Of a stretch of 64,000 nt of DNA, positions 1 through 12,668 are shown one piece after another. Origin of the DNA: Paracoccus sediminis. Its GTDB lineage: Bacteria > Pseudomonadota > Alphaproteobacteria > Rhodobacterales > Rhodobacteraceae. The stretch lies in NCBI RefSeq assembly GCF_900188295.1, contig NZ_FZNM01000007.1:62001-126000 (forward strand), in the 5' to 3' direction. Each line of letters begins with the position of its first letter. Within the stretch, counting starts at the first letter, position 1. The notes under the pieces were generated by a model. It worked only from the letters and a program-made list of their open reading frames with translations. It did not search any database and was not told the origin of the DNA. Position numbers and translations under genes: made by a program.

Positions 1-95
1 GCACGACGAAGTTCATTCGCGATGCGCGCGGCACCACCGTCCTTTGCGACGCGGATGCCAAGATCGTCAAGAAATACATGCCCTATAACCGCTGA
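1..95 (+). CDS. rpmI: 50S ribosomal protein L35, C-terminal part
   Basis: The window opens inside this gene; reading from base 3 gives about 30 residues ending in [11 protein letters not shown] and a TGA stop at 93-95. That basic tail is typical of bacterial L35, a small protein of the large ribosomal subunit. It lies 16 bases before rplT, the usual rpmI-rplT order, so the two are almost certainly co-transcribed. The start codon is outside the window. Confidence 0.9.
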   Translation, partial: TTKFIRDARGTTVLCDADAKIVKKYMPYNR

Positions 96-111
96 TCGCG
101 AGGACTGAATA

Positions 112-471
112 ATGGCACGAGTTAAATCCGGCAAGGTCACCCACGCCCGCCACAAGAAGGTTCTTGACGCGGCGAAAGGCTACTATGGCAACCGTTCGCG
201 CAACTTCCGCACCGCCACCCAGGCCGTGGACAAGGCGAACCAGTACGCCACCCGCGACCGCAAGACCCGCAAGCGCAATTTCCGCGCCCTTTGGATCCAG
301 CGGATCAACGCCGCCGTCCGTCTGGTGGATGCCGAGATGACCTATTCGCGGTTCATCAACCTGTTGGCGAAAGCCGGGATCGAGGTCGACCGCAAGGTGT
401 TGGCCGACCTGGCCGTGAATGAACCCGAGGCGTTCGGCGCCATCGTCGAAAAGGCCAAGGCAGCCGCCTGA
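112..471 (+). CDS. rplT: 50S ribosomal protein L20
   Basis: This 119-residue protein has the L20 hallmarks: an N-terminal [18 protein letters not shown] stretch, a very basic helical first half that binds 23S rRNA, and a globular second half with [13 protein letters not shown] helices (here residues 92-100, DRKVLADLA). L20 is needed for early assembly of the 50S subunit. Length matches the family. A GAGGA ribosome binding site precedes the ATG by about eight bases. A strong intrinsic terminator follows at 499-522, so the ribosomal-protein transcript ends here and does not run into pheS, which lies 2.4 kb downstream. Confidence 0.97.
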   Translation: MARVKSGKVTHARHKKVLDAAKGYYGNRSRNFRTATQAVDKANQYATRDRKTRKRNFRALWIQRINAAVRLVDAEMTYSRFINLLAKAGIEVDRKVLADLAVNEPEAFGAIVEKAKAAA

Positions 472-498
472 TTCGCGGCCAGCCTATTTGTTCAAATA

Positions 499-522
499 GC
501 CCGCCAACAGGCGGGCTTTTCC
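499..522 (+). terminator. Intrinsic terminator after rplT
   Basis: A perfect 7-bp stem (GCCCGCC at 499-505, GGCGGGC at 510-516) with an AACA loop is followed by TTTT. It lies 27 bases after the rplT stop. Confidence 0.85.
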
Positions 523-634
523 ACATTTGACAACCACACCAGTGGTTTGCTGCCTTTTTGCCCGGCAATCAAAGATAATTGATGAAAGGGAACCTGTTTG
601 GTGAACTACAGTTCCCGTAAAGCGTTGGCTTTCA

Positions 635-650
635 CGACCAAAATTGGTCG
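635..650. promoter_or_regulatory. Palindromic operator candidate upstream of VPLPA-CTERM gene
   Basis: CGACCAA and TTGGTCG form 7-bp inverted arms around an AA spacer, 30 bases before the ATG at 680. The surrounding 523-679 leader is A+T-rich and also has a looser inverted repeat (GGGAAC at 588-593, GTTCCC at 611-616). A dyad in this position is typical of a repressor or activator site; the regulator is unknown. Confidence 0.4.
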
Positions 651-679
651 AATTTTCGTATGGGTAAAAAGGGTACGTA

Positions 680-1306
680 ATGATCAACCACAACCTCTGC
701 GCAGGCATGCTGACTGCGACCATTGCATTGGGCGCGGGCACAGCACAGGCCGCGACCTATACCGCTAGCCAGGTCATCGAGGATCAGACTGCCTATGGCA
801 CCTGTTCCAAACTCTCTCGGAAAGAATGCAAGAAAAGCGAGATCGATTCCCGCAAGGCATTGGGAGAGATGGACGGCGAATTTTATACCTTGGGCCTTGG
901 CGGGCAGCTTACGCTGGCCTTCGATTCCGCCAGGATCGGACCAGGCGCGACGGTGACGGTGCAGGAATACACGTACAACAGGCCCGCCAGCAGCAACCGC
1001 CATTACGAAGCGGTGGATGTGTATTCGATCTTTCAGGGCGTGACGACCTTTGTGGACACGGTGTTCAACACGGCCGCATCGACCACCCTGTATCTTGCGC
1101 AAGGCTTTGAATACCTGCGCTTCGTGGACGTCACAACGCGCGAATTCGGTTGGACACGCAGCTTCAACGGCTTTGACGTGGATTCGGTTACGGTCGATAC
1201 CAGCGTGGCCAGCATCGCGCCTGTGCCCTTGCCTGCCGGGGGCGGTCTGCTGCTGGCTGGATTGGGCGCCTTCGGGCTGCTGCGCAAACGCAAGGCTGCC
1301 GCCTGA
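680..1306 (+). CDS. VPLPA-CTERM sorting-domain surface protein
   Basis: A 208-residue exported protein. Residues 1-24 form a signal peptide ending in GTAQA. The last 27 residues (182-208) begin with VPLPA, continue through a hydrophobic GGGLLLAGLGAFGLL segment, and end in RKRKAAA. This tripartite tail is the VPLPA-CTERM variant of PEP-CTERM sorting signals, which in Rhodobacterales are recognised by a dedicated exosortase that is not in this window. The middle region has two early cysteines (CSKLSRKEC) and beta-rich, aromatic content but no domain I recognise. The gene stands alone between the rplT terminator and its own terminator. The role is probably cell-surface or matrix related, by inference from the tail only. 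Confidence 0.85.
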   Translation: MINHNLCAGMLTATIALGAGTAQAATYTASQVIEDQTAYGTCSKLSRKECKKSEIDSRKALGEMDGEFYTLGLGGQLTLAFDSARIGPGATVTVQEYTYNRPASSNRHYEAVDVYSIFQGVTTFVDTVFNTAASTTLYLAQGFEYLRFVDVTTREFGWTRSFNGFDVDSVTVDTSVASIAPVPLPAGGGLLLAGLGAFGLLRKRKAAA

Positions 1307-1333
1307 AACCAAGACCGGGCTTGATTGGGAATC

Positions 1334-1368
1334 GAAGGCCCGCCGGACGATGGCGGGCCTTCCCTTTT
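1334..1368 (+). terminator. Intrinsic terminator after VPLPA-CTERM gene
   Basis: An 11-bp perfect stem (1334-1344 with 1352-1362) and a 7-base loop are followed by a C/T-rich CCTTTTCC. It lies 27 bases after the stop codon at 1306. Confidence 0.75.
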
Positions 1369-1452
1369 CCGCAGGCTGTTGCGGCGGATGCAGAAACTGT
1401 CTGACTGCTGCCGGCCCAGTGCCATTGGACCATAGCGTGGAAAGCCCTTGGG

Positions 1453-2793
1453 ATGCCGAGTGAACCGACAAAGGTTGCCCTTGCCCGCCAGCCTCTGGGC
1501 ATCGTCGGCACTGCGCTGACCGCCCGGCGCAATCTTCTGGAACTCATCCCCGAGATTGCGACCCGTCAGCCGATCGTGTCCGGAAAGACCGGCGTGCGAT
1601 TTCACATGGTCATGGATCCCGCGACGCTGCGCCACATCCTGAAGGATCGGGTCGAGGATTATCCCAAGTCGAACGTCACCAAGCTGATCCTTGAACCGGC
1701 AATCGGCGACAGCCTGTTCGTCGCCGAAGGGGCGCAATGGCGTTGGCAACGCCGCGCCGTGGCCCCCGCCTTTGCGCTTCGCCATGTCCAGGCGCTTGGC
1801 CCGATCATGACCGCCGCCGCCCAGGCGTCGTCCCGCCGCCTGGCGGCCGCCCGCAGCCCTGTCGATCTGTTCGAGGAAACGGTGGCCGCCACCTTCGAGG
1901 TCATTTCGGACGTGACCCTGTCCGGTGACCGTGCCTTCGATCGCGATGCCGTCCACTATGCCATCGACGGTTATATCGCGCAAACGGCCAAAGTGTCGCT
2001 TCTGGACGTGATGGGCCTGCCGGGCTGGATCCCCCGGCCGGGACGGATGTTCTCGCGGCCCGGTCTCAACCGCATGAAGCAGATCGCGGACCGGGCCATC
2101 GACAGTCGCGCCGCAAATCCCAAAGCCGACGGTGTGCCCGATCTGCTGGATCTGCTGCTGGATGCCGCCGACCCGGAAACGGGCCGCACGATGACGCGCG
2201 ACGAACTGCGCGACAACCTGCTGACCTTCATTGTCGCCGGGCATGAAACGACCGCCCTGACCTTGGCCTGGGCGCTGTATCTGTGCGCCTTCGATCCAAA
2301 CGTTCAGGACGCCGCCGCTGCCGAGGCTGGGGGAGTCCTGGGCGATCAGGCGGCCTTGGCCACGGATCTGCCCCGGCTGCCGCTGATCCAGCGGATTGTC
2401 AACGAGGCGTTGCGCCTGTATCCCCCTGCCGCCTTCCTGTCGCGGACGGCGCAGGTTGCCGACCGGCTTTGCGGCCGGGACGTTTTGCCCGGCGATACCG
2501 TGATGCTGCCGATCTATGCCCTTCATCGCCACCACCTGTTGTGGGACCGCCCCGACACCTTCGATCCCGATCGCTTCCTGACCATGCCCGACCGCTATGC
2601 GTATCTGCCTTTCGGCGCAGGCCCCCGCATCTGCATCGGCGCCAGTTTCGCCCTGCACGAGGCGGTCATCATCCTGGCGACCCTGTTGGCCCGGTTCCGG
2701 TTCACCGCCATCCCCGGCCGCGATCCGCAGCCCCGGATGATCCTGACCCTGCGCCCGCACGGCGGGGTCTGGCTGAATGTCGCGCCGCGCTGA
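1453..2793 (+). CDS. Cytochrome P450
   Basis: A 446-residue soluble P450 with all family marks: the I-helix oxygen-activating motif AGHETT at residues 262-267, the ExxR motif in the K helix (NEALRLYPPA), and the haem-binding loop FGAGPRICIGA with the cysteine thiolate at residue 394. It would be a haem monooxygenase needing electrons from a ferredoxin or flavodoxin system. No redox partner gene is adjacent, and the substrate cannot be read from sequence. The N terminus has no obvious membrane anchor. The ribosome binding site is weak. The gene sits between the rplT unit and pheS with only 59 bases to pheS, so read-through is possible. Confidence 0.93.
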   Translation: MPSEPTKVALARQPLGIVGTALTARRNLLELIPEIATRQPIVSGKTGVRFHMVMDPATLRHILKDRVEDYPKSNVTKLILEPAIGDSLFVAEGAQWRWQRRAVAPAFALRHVQALGPIMTAAAQASSRRLAAARSPVDLFEETVAATFEVISDVTLSGDRAFDRDAVHYAIDGYIAQTAKVSLLDVMGLPGWIPRPGRMFSRPGLNRMKQIADRAIDSRAANPKADGVPDLLDLLLDAADPETGRTMTRDELRDNLLTFIVAGHETTALTLAWALYLCAFDPNVQDAAAAEAGGVLGDQAALATDLPRLPLIQRIVNEALRLYPPAAFLSRTAQVADRLCGRDVLPGDTVMLPIYALHRHHLLWDRPDTFDPDRFLTMPDRYAYLPFGAGPRICIGASFALHEAVIILATLLARFRFTAIPGRDPQPRMILTLRPHGGVWLNVAPR

Positions 2794-2852
2794 GGCTTTT
2801 CCCCCGGCGCCGCAGATGCTAACCGCAGCGTGACGACACGCGAGGCATCACG

Positions 2853-3935
2853 ATGGACGATCTGACCCCCCTGCGCCAGCAATGGCTTGACCGCATCAAC
2901 GGCGCCGCCGATCCGGCCGCGATCGAGGAGGTGCGCCTGGCCGCCCTGGGCAAGAAGGGCGAGATCAGCCTGAAGATGCGCGAACTGGGCCGGATGACGC
3001 CCGAGGAACGCCAGACCACCGGCCGCGCGCTGAACGAATTGCGCGACGAACTGGACGCCGCCCTGCGCGCCCGCAAGCTGTCGCTGGACGATGCCGCGTT
3101 GGAATCGCGGCTGGCGGGCGAATGGCTGGACGTGACGCTGCCCGGCCGCCCGCGTCCGCGCGGCACGATCCATCCGATCAGCCAGGTGACCGAAGAAGTC
3201 ACCGCGATCTTTGCCGACATGGGATTTGCCGTCGCCGAAGGCCCTCAGGTCGAATCGGACTGGTACAATTTCGACGCGCTGAACATCGCACCCGAACACC
3301 CCGCGCGCCAGGAACACGACACCTTCTTCCTGCACCGCGCGCCCGGCGACACCCGCCCGCCGCATGTCCTGCGCACCCATACCAGCCCGGTGCAGATCCG
3401 GGCCATGCAGGACCAGGGCGCGCCGATCCGCGTGATCTGCCCCGGCCGCGTCTATCGCATGGACATGGACCAGACCCACACGCCGATGTTCCACCAGGTC
3501 GAGGGTCTGGCCATCGACCGCGACATTTCCATGGCGCAGTTGAAATGGACGCTCGAGGAATTCTGCCGCGCCTTCTTCGAGGTGGGCCAGGTCGAACTGC
3601 GCTTTCGCGCCAGCCATTTCCCCTTCACCGAGCCGTCGGCCGAGGTGGACATCCGCTGCGACTGGTCCGGTGGCCAGTTGAAGATCGGCGAGGGGGATTC
3701 GTGGCTGGAAATCCTCGGGTCCGGGATGGTGCATCCGAACGTGCTGCGCGCGGGCGGGATCGACCCCGACCAGTGGCAGGGCTTTGCCTTCGGCATGGGC
3801 ATCGACCGGATCGCGATGCTGAAATACGGGATCCCGGATCTGCGGGCGTTCTTTGAAAGCGACCTGCGCTGGTTGAGGCATTATGGGTTCGCGGCGGGGG
3901 ATGTGCCGAGTGTGAGCGGGGGGTTGAGTAGATAG
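2853..3935 (+). CDS. pheS: Phenylalanyl-tRNA synthetase alpha subunit
   Basis: The 360-residue length matches bacterial PheS. An N-terminal coiled-coil tRNA-binding arm (about residues 1-90) is followed by the class II catalytic core, with motif 2 region around [13 protein letters not shown] and motif 3 at [14 protein letters not shown] near the end. It charges tRNA-Phe together with the beta subunit as an alpha2-beta2 enzyme. In most bacteria pheT follows directly; here it does not. An A+T-rich gene and then a minus-strand gene follow, so pheT must lie elsewhere. I see no Phe-rich leader peptide upstream. A GAGG element lies about eight bases before the ATG. Confidence 0.97.
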   Translation: MDDLTPLRQQWLDRINGAADPAAIEEVRLAALGKKGEISLKMRELGRMTPEERQTTGRALNELRDELDAALRARKLSLDDAALESRLAGEWLDVTLPGRPRPRGTIHPISQVTEEVTAIFADMGFAVAEGPQVESDWYNFDALNIAPEHPARQEHDTFFLHRAPGDTRPPHVLRTHTSPVQIRAMQDQGAPIRVICPGRVYRMDMDQTHTPMFHQVEGLAIDRDISMAQLKWTLEEFCRAFFEVGQVELRFRASHFPFTEPSAEVDIRCDWSGGQLKIGEGDSWLEILGSGMVHPNVLRAGGIDPDQWQGFAFGMGIDRIAMLKYGIPDLRAFFESDLRWLRHYGFAAGDVPSVSGGLSR

Positions 3936-4023
3936 ATCACAATCGAACTGAGTTTAATTACTACCTTGTTGACCCACGTCGGCTGGTCTGGTGAAGTGTA
4001 GACAAAAGCCGCATGAGACTGTC

Positions 4024-4608
4024 ATGAACTGGATTTCTTTGTTTGCAGTAGTTACTCTCGCAACTCCAGTAGCATCACATGCTTGGGAATTCGAACTTAT
4101 TGAAGGTCGCGGCGCAGGAACGATAAGGGCTTGTGCGGCCACAAGAGCTTATAGAAACGGTTTCTTCACTGTCCGTCTATATGGAGAGCAGATGGACTTT
4201 GTTATGGCTAACGACGAACTAGCATTGCCTTATGGACAAATGTTAGGGCCTATTGCAATAGTAATTGGCCCAGAAAATTATGTTGGTGTTGCATATTCCT
4301 TTGATAAAGACGCTGCTGATGCAGCACCGACTACAAGTGTCCTTCAGATTGTTCCGATTAGAGAAGAATACGAGAAAATCTTTGATGGTTTGCGCTTTGG
4401 TAGTGAGGCTACTGTGATTTTCCCCAATGGCGATAATTATGCCATTGATCTTGTTGGAAGTTCTCAAGCATTAGGTTTGGCTTCAGAATGTTGGCGCCAG
4501 ACGAAAACAGGGCCAAACAACAAGAACCCATTTGAGGTTCCAGAAGGGGGTAATCCCTTCGAGGCAACTCCTCGGGAGAATAAAAACCCGTTTGAAAAGC
4601 CTGCTTGA
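4024..4608 (+). CDS. Unrecognised secreted protein with NPFE repeats
   Basis: A 194-residue protein from the ATG at 4024, chosen because it begins the signal peptide (MNWISLFAVVTLATPVASHA); an in-frame ATG at 3991 would only add a polar extension. The mature part has single cysteines near each end (RACAATRA and SECWRQ) that could form one disulfide, and beta-rich sequence between. The C terminus carries three NPFE units in the last 30 residues (NKNPFE, GNPFE, NKNPFE) separated by Pro/Gly/Glu-rich linkers. The DNA is visibly richer in A+T than pheS upstream or the genes downstream and uses codons such as AAT, TTT and GTT freely, suggesting acquisition from elsewhere. I do not recognise the family. 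Confidence 0.7.
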   Translation: MNWISLFAVVTLATPVASHAWEFELIEGRGAGTIRACAATRAYRNGFFTVRLYGEQMDFVMANDELALPYGQMLGPIAIVIGPENYVGVAYSFDKDAADAAPTTSVLQIVPIREEYEKIFDGLRFGSEATVIFPNGDNYAIDLVGSSQALGLASECWRQTKTGPNNKNPFEVPEGGNPFEATPRENKNPFEKPA

Positions 4609-4670
4609 TGTAAAGCGAGCATGTGTTCGCACGGGTTAATACCATAGAAGGGTGTGTCAAATCTCGCACC

Positions 4671-5162
4671 CTAACGCCCTAACCTTACCACATTCCCCGC
4701 GCTCGTGATCTCCACCGCCGCGATCCGCGCCAGTTGCACCGAAGAAATCGCCATCGCCGTCCTGATCTCATCGACGCCGGGGCGGGCGGGCAGGGCGGCG
4801 GCGCTGCCCGGCGCCGGGGGCACACCCACCAGCCGCAGACGCAGCACTCCGTCCGCATCCGGCGCCAGACGGCCGCCCGGCTGGGGCTGGGCCGTCACAA
4901 GCGCGACCGAGGAATAGCCGCGCACCGGCGCAAAGCCCTCGACCACTAGCAGGCGGCCTTCGTTCAGCGGCTCCCACCGGGCGGCGATGATCTGGGGGAT
5001 CAGGGGGCGGGTGTCGGAGGTCTGGGCATAGCCGCCTTCGGGTTCCAGCGTCCGGACCGGCGCGGACCCCCAGGACAGCGGGTTCCAGCGGCTGTCGCCA
5101 AGACGCCCGCAACCGACAAGAGCCATGGTGGCGATCAGCAGGGGCGCGGTCAATTTCATCAT
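4671..5162 (-). CDS. Small lipoprotein of unknown function
   Basis: A 163-residue protein starting at 5162 (an ATGATG pair, with GAGGG about nine bases upstream). The N terminus is a lipoprotein signal with lipobox LVGC around residue 16, giving a lipid-anchored periplasmic protein. The mature part begins GRLGDSRWNPLSWG and contains a globular region (residues about 40-160) with VEGFAPVRGYSSVALV and an RLVGVPPAPGS segment. Similar small lipoproteins are, as far as I recall, common near sufE in Rhodobacterales, but I know of no demonstrated function. It is convergent with the NPFE gene and divergent from sufE (109 bases apart). Confidence 0.7.
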   Translation of the reverse strand: MMKLTAPLLIATMALVGCGRLGDSRWNPLSWGSAPVRTLEPEGGYAQTSDTRPLIPQIIAARWEPLNEGRLLVVEGFAPVRGYSSVALVTAQPQPGGRLAPDADGVLRLRLVGVPPAPGSAAALPARPGVDEIRTAMAISSVQLARIAAVEITSAGNVVRLGR

Positions 5163-5271
5163 GTCACCATCCCTCGGGCGTTTTCGATCTGTTAGGCGAA
5201 ATCGGCGCGCGGATAAAGGCACTTTGACCTTGGCGCCGGGACGCATTACCTAAGGCCGAAAGGATCCCGCC

Positions 5272-5682
5272 ATGGCAACCCAAGCCTTCGAAGACATCGC
5301 CGAGACCTTCGACTTCCTCGACGACTGGGAAGATCGCTATCGCCACGTGATCGAGCTTGGCCGCGCCATGCCGCCCATGGACCCGGCCTTGCAAGTCCCC
5401 GCCACCAAGGTCGAGGGTTGCGCCAGCCAGGTCTGGATCATGCCGAGGATAGAAAAAGGCCGCTTCGATTTCCAGGGCGACAGCGACGCGATGATCGTGC
5501 GCGGGTTGATCGCGGTGCTGCACGCGCTGTATTCCGGGGTGCCGGTGGGGCAGGTGAGCCGGATCGACGCGCAGGCAGAACTGGCACGGCTGGGCTTGGA
5601 TGAACACCTGTCGTCGCAACGGTCGAACGGGCTGCGGGCGATGGTGCAGCGGATCAGGCAGCTTTCCGACGCCGCAGCGTGA
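5272..5682 (+). CDS. sufE: SufE family cysteine-desulfuration protein
   Basis: The 136-residue protein matches SufE in length and has the conserved sulfur-accepting cysteine in [10 protein letters not shown] (Cys50). SufE takes persulfide sulfur from SufS and passes it to the SUF iron-sulfur scaffold. The C-terminal part contains MVRIQ-like and LHALYSG helices typical of the fold. AAGGA lies upstream of the ATG. The gene is away from other suf genes, common for alphaproteobacterial sufE. Its 3' end overlaps the convergent mnmA gene by 29 bases. Confidence 0.92.
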   Translation: MATQAFEDIAETFDFLDDWEDRYRHVIELGRAMPPMDPALQVPATKVEGCASQVWIMPRIEKGRFDFQGDSDAMIVRGLIAVLHALYSGVPVGQVSRIDAQAELARLGLDEHLSSQRSNGLRAMVQRIRQLSDAAA

Positions 5683-6808
5683 TCCAGCCCCCGCCCAGCA
5701 CGCGGCTGCCGCCTGGTTCGTAGAACACGCATGCCTGTCCAGGGCTGACGCCTTCCTCGGGATCCAGCAGCTCGACCTCGGCGCGGGTGGCATCGACGGG
5801 CCGCAGGATCGCGGGACGCGGGGGTCGGGTGGACCGGATGCGCACCATGACCGGTATTTCTCCGGCAAAGGGCTGATCGCCCAGCCAGTTCACCTCGCTG
5901 ATCGGCACGATGGTCGTGGCCAGCGCCGATTTCGGCCCGACGACGACGCGTCGCGCGTCGGGATCCAGCCGCACGACATACAGCGGATCGCCCAGGCCCC
6001 CGATGCCAAGCCCGCGCCGCTGACCGATGGTGTAGTGGATCACGCCGCGATGCCGGCCCAGGACAGTGCCGTCCATGTCCACGATCTCTCCCGGCTTGCC
6101 CGCGTCGGGGCGCAGCTTCTCGATAACGGCGGCATAATTGCCGTTCGGCACGAAGCAGATGTCCTGACTGTCGGGCTTGTCCGCCACCGCCAGGCCGTAT
6201 TCGGCCGCCAAGGCGCGCGTGTCCGCCTTGCTGGCCAGATGACCCAGGGGAAAGCGCAGGAAATCGAGTTGGTCCTGAGTCGTGGAAAACAGAAAATAGC
6301 TCTGGTCGCGATTCGGATCGGCGGCCATGTGCAGTTCGGCCCGCCCCGCGCCGCCCTTGCGCTGGATATAATGCCCGGTCGCCATGCAATCGGCATCCAG
6401 ATCGCGCGCGGTTTCCAGCAGGTCGCGGAACTTGACGCGTTCGTTGCAGCGGATGCAGGGTACCGGGGTCGCGCCCGCCAGATAGGCGTCGGCGAACTCG
6501 TCGATCACCGATTCGCGGAACTTGTTCTCGTAATCCAGGACGTAATGGGGAAATCCCATCCGCTCGGCCACCCGGCGCGCGTCCTGAATGTCCTGGCCCG
6601 CGCAACAGGCGCCCTTTTTCGCCAGTGCCGCGCCATGATCGTAAAGCTGCAAGGTCACGCCGATGACGTCATAGCCTTCGGATTTCAGCTTGGCCGCCAC
6701 GACGGAACTGTCCACGCCGCCGGACATCGCCACCACCACCCGCGTATCCGCGGGGGATTTGGCAAAGCCCAGGCTGTTCAGCGCGGGGGCGCGGTGATGA
6801 AGCGTCAT
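5654..6808 (-). CDS. mnmA: tRNA-specific 2-thiouridylase MnmA
   Basis: A 384-residue protein from the ATG at 6808 ([15 protein letters not shown], the form seen in relatives; an upstream in-frame ATG at 6847 adds 13 unconserved residues). The PP-loop [10 protein letters not shown] binds ATP. The catalytic cysteine pair is present, one in PVPCIRCN and one in SQDICFV. MnmA forms 2-thiouridine at the wobble position of tRNA-Lys, Glu and Gln, using sulfur relayed from a desulfurase. Its convergent overlap with sufE is notable because both handle persulfide sulfur, but the two are on opposite strands and not an operon. It is divergent from sciP. Confidence 0.96.
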   Translation of the reverse strand: MTLHHRAPALNSLGFAKSPADTRVVVAMSGGVDSSVVAAKLKSEGYDVIGVTLQLYDHGAALAKKGACCAGQDIQDARRVAERMGFPHYVLDYENKFRESVIDEFADAYLAGATPVPCIRCNERVKFRDLLETARDLDADCMATGHYIQRKGGAGRAELHMAADPNRDQSYFLFSTTQDQLDFLRFPLGHLASKADTRALAAEYGLAVADKPDSQDICFVPNGNYAAVIEKLRPDAGKPGEIVDMDGTVLGRHRGVIHYTIGQRRGLGIGGLGDPLYVVRLDPDARRVVVGPKSALATTIVPISEVNWLGDQPFAGEIPVMVRIRSTRPPRPAILRPVDATRAEVELLDPEEGVSPGQACVFYEPGGSRVLGGGWITLRRRKAA

Positions 6809-6952
6809 GGCGGTTCCCGGATGATGATTGCTTCGAAATATAGGCAAATGCTGTCTATTCTCAACCCGTCAAGCGGACGGAAACCTGCGATCCTCAACCT
6901 CGTCTTAAGGGGGGTGGGGCAATGTCACGCCATGCGACATAGGACAGGTGGG

Positions 6953-7228
6953 ATGTTCTTGAAAAAAACCGACGCTCCTCGCACGGTGGTGCTGCCCGAC
7001 GGCAGGATCCTGAGCGTGGCCGATCTGCCGCCCGAAGATACCCGCTGGGTGGCCAGCCGCAAGGAAACCGTGGTCAACGCCGTCAGCCACGGCCTCATCA
7101 GAAAGGATGAGGCCCTGCGCCGATGGGGCCTGTCCGAGGAGGAACTGGATGGCTGGGCGATCGCCGTTCAGAAACATGGCCGTGCCGCCCTGAAAGTGAC
7201 GGCCATCCAGCGTTTTCGACAACCTTAG
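6953..7228 (+). CDS. sciP: SciP family CtrA inhibitor (DUF1153)
   Basis: A 91-residue protein starting MFLKKTDAPRTVVLPDGR, with a helical core WVASRKETVVNAVSHGLI and EEALRRWGLSEEELDGW characteristic of SciP/DUF1153. In Caulobacter SciP binds CtrA and DNA and represses CtrA-activated genes. Here it lies directly upstream of ctrA on the same strand, an arrangement found in other Rhodobacterales. The long upstream reading frame (back to 5600) is antisense to mnmA and is not coding; the start was placed by family length. The leader shows no strong ribosome binding site. Confidence 0.88.
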   Translation: MFLKKTDAPRTVVLPDGRILSVADLPPEDTRWVASRKETVVNAVSHGLIRKDEALRRWGLSEEELDGWAIAVQKHGRAALKVTAIQRFRQP

Positions 7229-7257
7229 GTTGCGTTTTCCCGATTTAACCACCATAG

Positions 7258-7272
7258 GTAACGACATGTTAA
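7258..7272 (+). promoter_or_regulatory. Candidate CtrA-binding site upstream of ctrA
   Basis: GTAA-N7-TTAA at 7258-7272 differs by one base from the CtrA consensus TTAA-N7-TTAA. Another TTAA lies at 7245-7248. A GANTC (GAATC) lies at 7307-7311, between this site and the ctrA ATG at 7324. Autoregulation by CtrA and methylation-sensitive transcription are known for Caulobacter ctrA; the same here is inference. Confidence 0.5.
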
Positions 7273-7323
7273 CCTTATGGGCCGATGGTGGGACCAGCTT
7301 AGACAAGAATCGGGGCGACTTTC

Positions 7324-8031
7324 ATGCGAATTCTGTTGGTTGAGGATGATCCCAGCACGGCGCGGGCAATCGAATTGATGCTGACCGCTGCCAGCTATAA
7401 TGTCTTTCGGACGGACATGGGCGAGGAAGGGATCGATCTTGCAAAGCTTTACGACTATGATCTGATCCTTCTGGATCTGGACCTTCCCGACATGCACGGG
7501 ATGGAGGTTCTGCGTCATCTGCGCCTGGCGCGGGTCGATACGCCGATCCTGATCCTGACCGGATCGGACGATACCGAAAGCAAGCTGCGCGGCTTTGGCT
7601 TCGGCGCCGACGATTACATGACCAAGCCGTTCAACCGAGAGGAATTGCAGGCCCGTATCCAGGCGATCATCCGCCGGTCCAAGGGCCACAGCCAGGCGAT
7701 CATCAAGACGGGCGAGATCGTGGTGAATCTGGATGCCCGTTCGGTGCAGGTCAAGGGCAAGGCCGTGAACCTGACCGGCAAGGAATACCAGATCCTGGAA
7801 CTGCTCAGCCTGCGCAAGGGCACGACGCTGACCAAGGAAATGTTCCTCAATCATCTTTACGGCGGCATGGATGAGCCGGAACTGAAGATCATCGATGTCT
7901 TCATCTGCAAATTGCGCAAGAAACTGTCCGAGGCGATTGGCGGCGACAGCCATATCGAAACGGTCTGGGGCAGGGGCTATGTTCTGCGCGAACCCACGCC
8001 CAATGCGGAACGGCTGGCCATCGGCGCCTGA
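7324..8031 (+). CDS. ctrA: Cell-cycle response regulator CtrA
   Basis: A 235-residue OmpR/PhoB-type response regulator. The receiver domain (residues 1-120) has acidic residues D8-D9, phosphoacceptor D51 in [10 protein letters not shown] and the MTKPF lysine. The winged-helix DNA-binding domain (about 125-230) contains [17 protein letters not shown] and [12 protein letters not shown]. These sequences match alphaproteobacterial CtrA closely. CtrA controls replication, motility and gene-transfer-agent functions depending on lineage; it is usually non-essential in Rhodobacterales. It follows sciP by 95 bases and has its own candidate CtrA box. Confidence 0.96.
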   Translation: MRILLVEDDPSTARAIELMLTAASYNVFRTDMGEEGIDLAKLYDYDLILLDLDLPDMHGMEVLRHLRLARVDTPILILTGSDDTESKLRGFGFGADDYMTKPFNREELQARIQAIIRRSKGHSQAIIKTGEIVVNLDARSVQVKGKAVNLTGKEYQILELLSLRKGTTLTKEMFLNHLYGGMDEPELKIIDVFICKLRKKLSEAIGGDSHIETVWGRGYVLREPTPNAERLAIGA

Positions 8032-8053
8032 TCCCAGGCGGCTGTGGCCTTGA

Positions 8054-12408
<4,355 letters not shown>

Positions 12409-12480
12409 CAAAGTTCCTAAAATGTTCTTTACAGAACGTCGTTAATATGGGAACAAAGAGGCAACAAACCGGAGTTTCCC

Positions 12481-12576
12481 ATGTCCCGTGAATTCGCTTC
12501 CGATCTGCTCGGCGTCACGTCCCTGGCCGTCACGACGGTGATCGTCCTGTGGCTTCCCGCCATCCTGCAAGCTTGA
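12481..12576 (+). CDS. Putative 31-residue membrane peptide
   Basis: A short reading frame with GGAG seven bases before its ATG. It encodes a polar start (MSREFASDL) and one hydrophobic segment from about residue 11 to 29 (TSLAVTTVIVLWLPAIL), consistent with a single-pass membrane peptide. It lies 72 bases after recG and is followed by a strong terminator at 12644-12668, so it sits in a plausible transcription unit. The preceding 72 bases are A+T-rich (TTCCTAAAATGTTCTTTAC), as expected for a promoter region. No function is known to me, and chance occurrence cannot be ruled out. Confidence 0.5.
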   Translation: MSREFASDLLGVTSLAVTTVIVLWLPAILQA

Positions 12577-12643
12577 ACTCTGCCCCGCGTTGCTGTGACG
12601 ACGCCCCGCCTGTGCGTTCGTCAGGTTCCTGCACGCGCAACTG

Positions 12644-12668
12644 CCGGCCCCTTGCGGGCCGGTTTTTT
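12644..12668. terminator. Intrinsic terminator between the 31-residue ORF and the IscU-like gene
   Basis: CCGGCCC (12644-12650) pairs with GGGCCGG (12656-12662) around a 5-base loop, followed by TTTTTT on the plus strand. The convergent IscU-like gene ends at the last T, so the hairpin may serve both directions. Confidence 0.8.

Noticed and set aside
1033-2760. Long open frame on the minus strand opposite the P450 and VPLPA genes
   Set aside because: It is antisense to two clear genes, has low-complexity Arg/Gly/Gln content and no recognisable domain. It is a G+C-rich codon artefact.
2794-2852. Phe-rich leader peptide or attenuator upstream of pheS
   Set aside because: The 59-base gap has no Phe-codon run and no terminator hairpin.
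5600-6952. In-frame extension upstream of sciP
   Set aside because: Antisense to mnmA; family length and the conserved MFLKK-type start place sciP at 6953.
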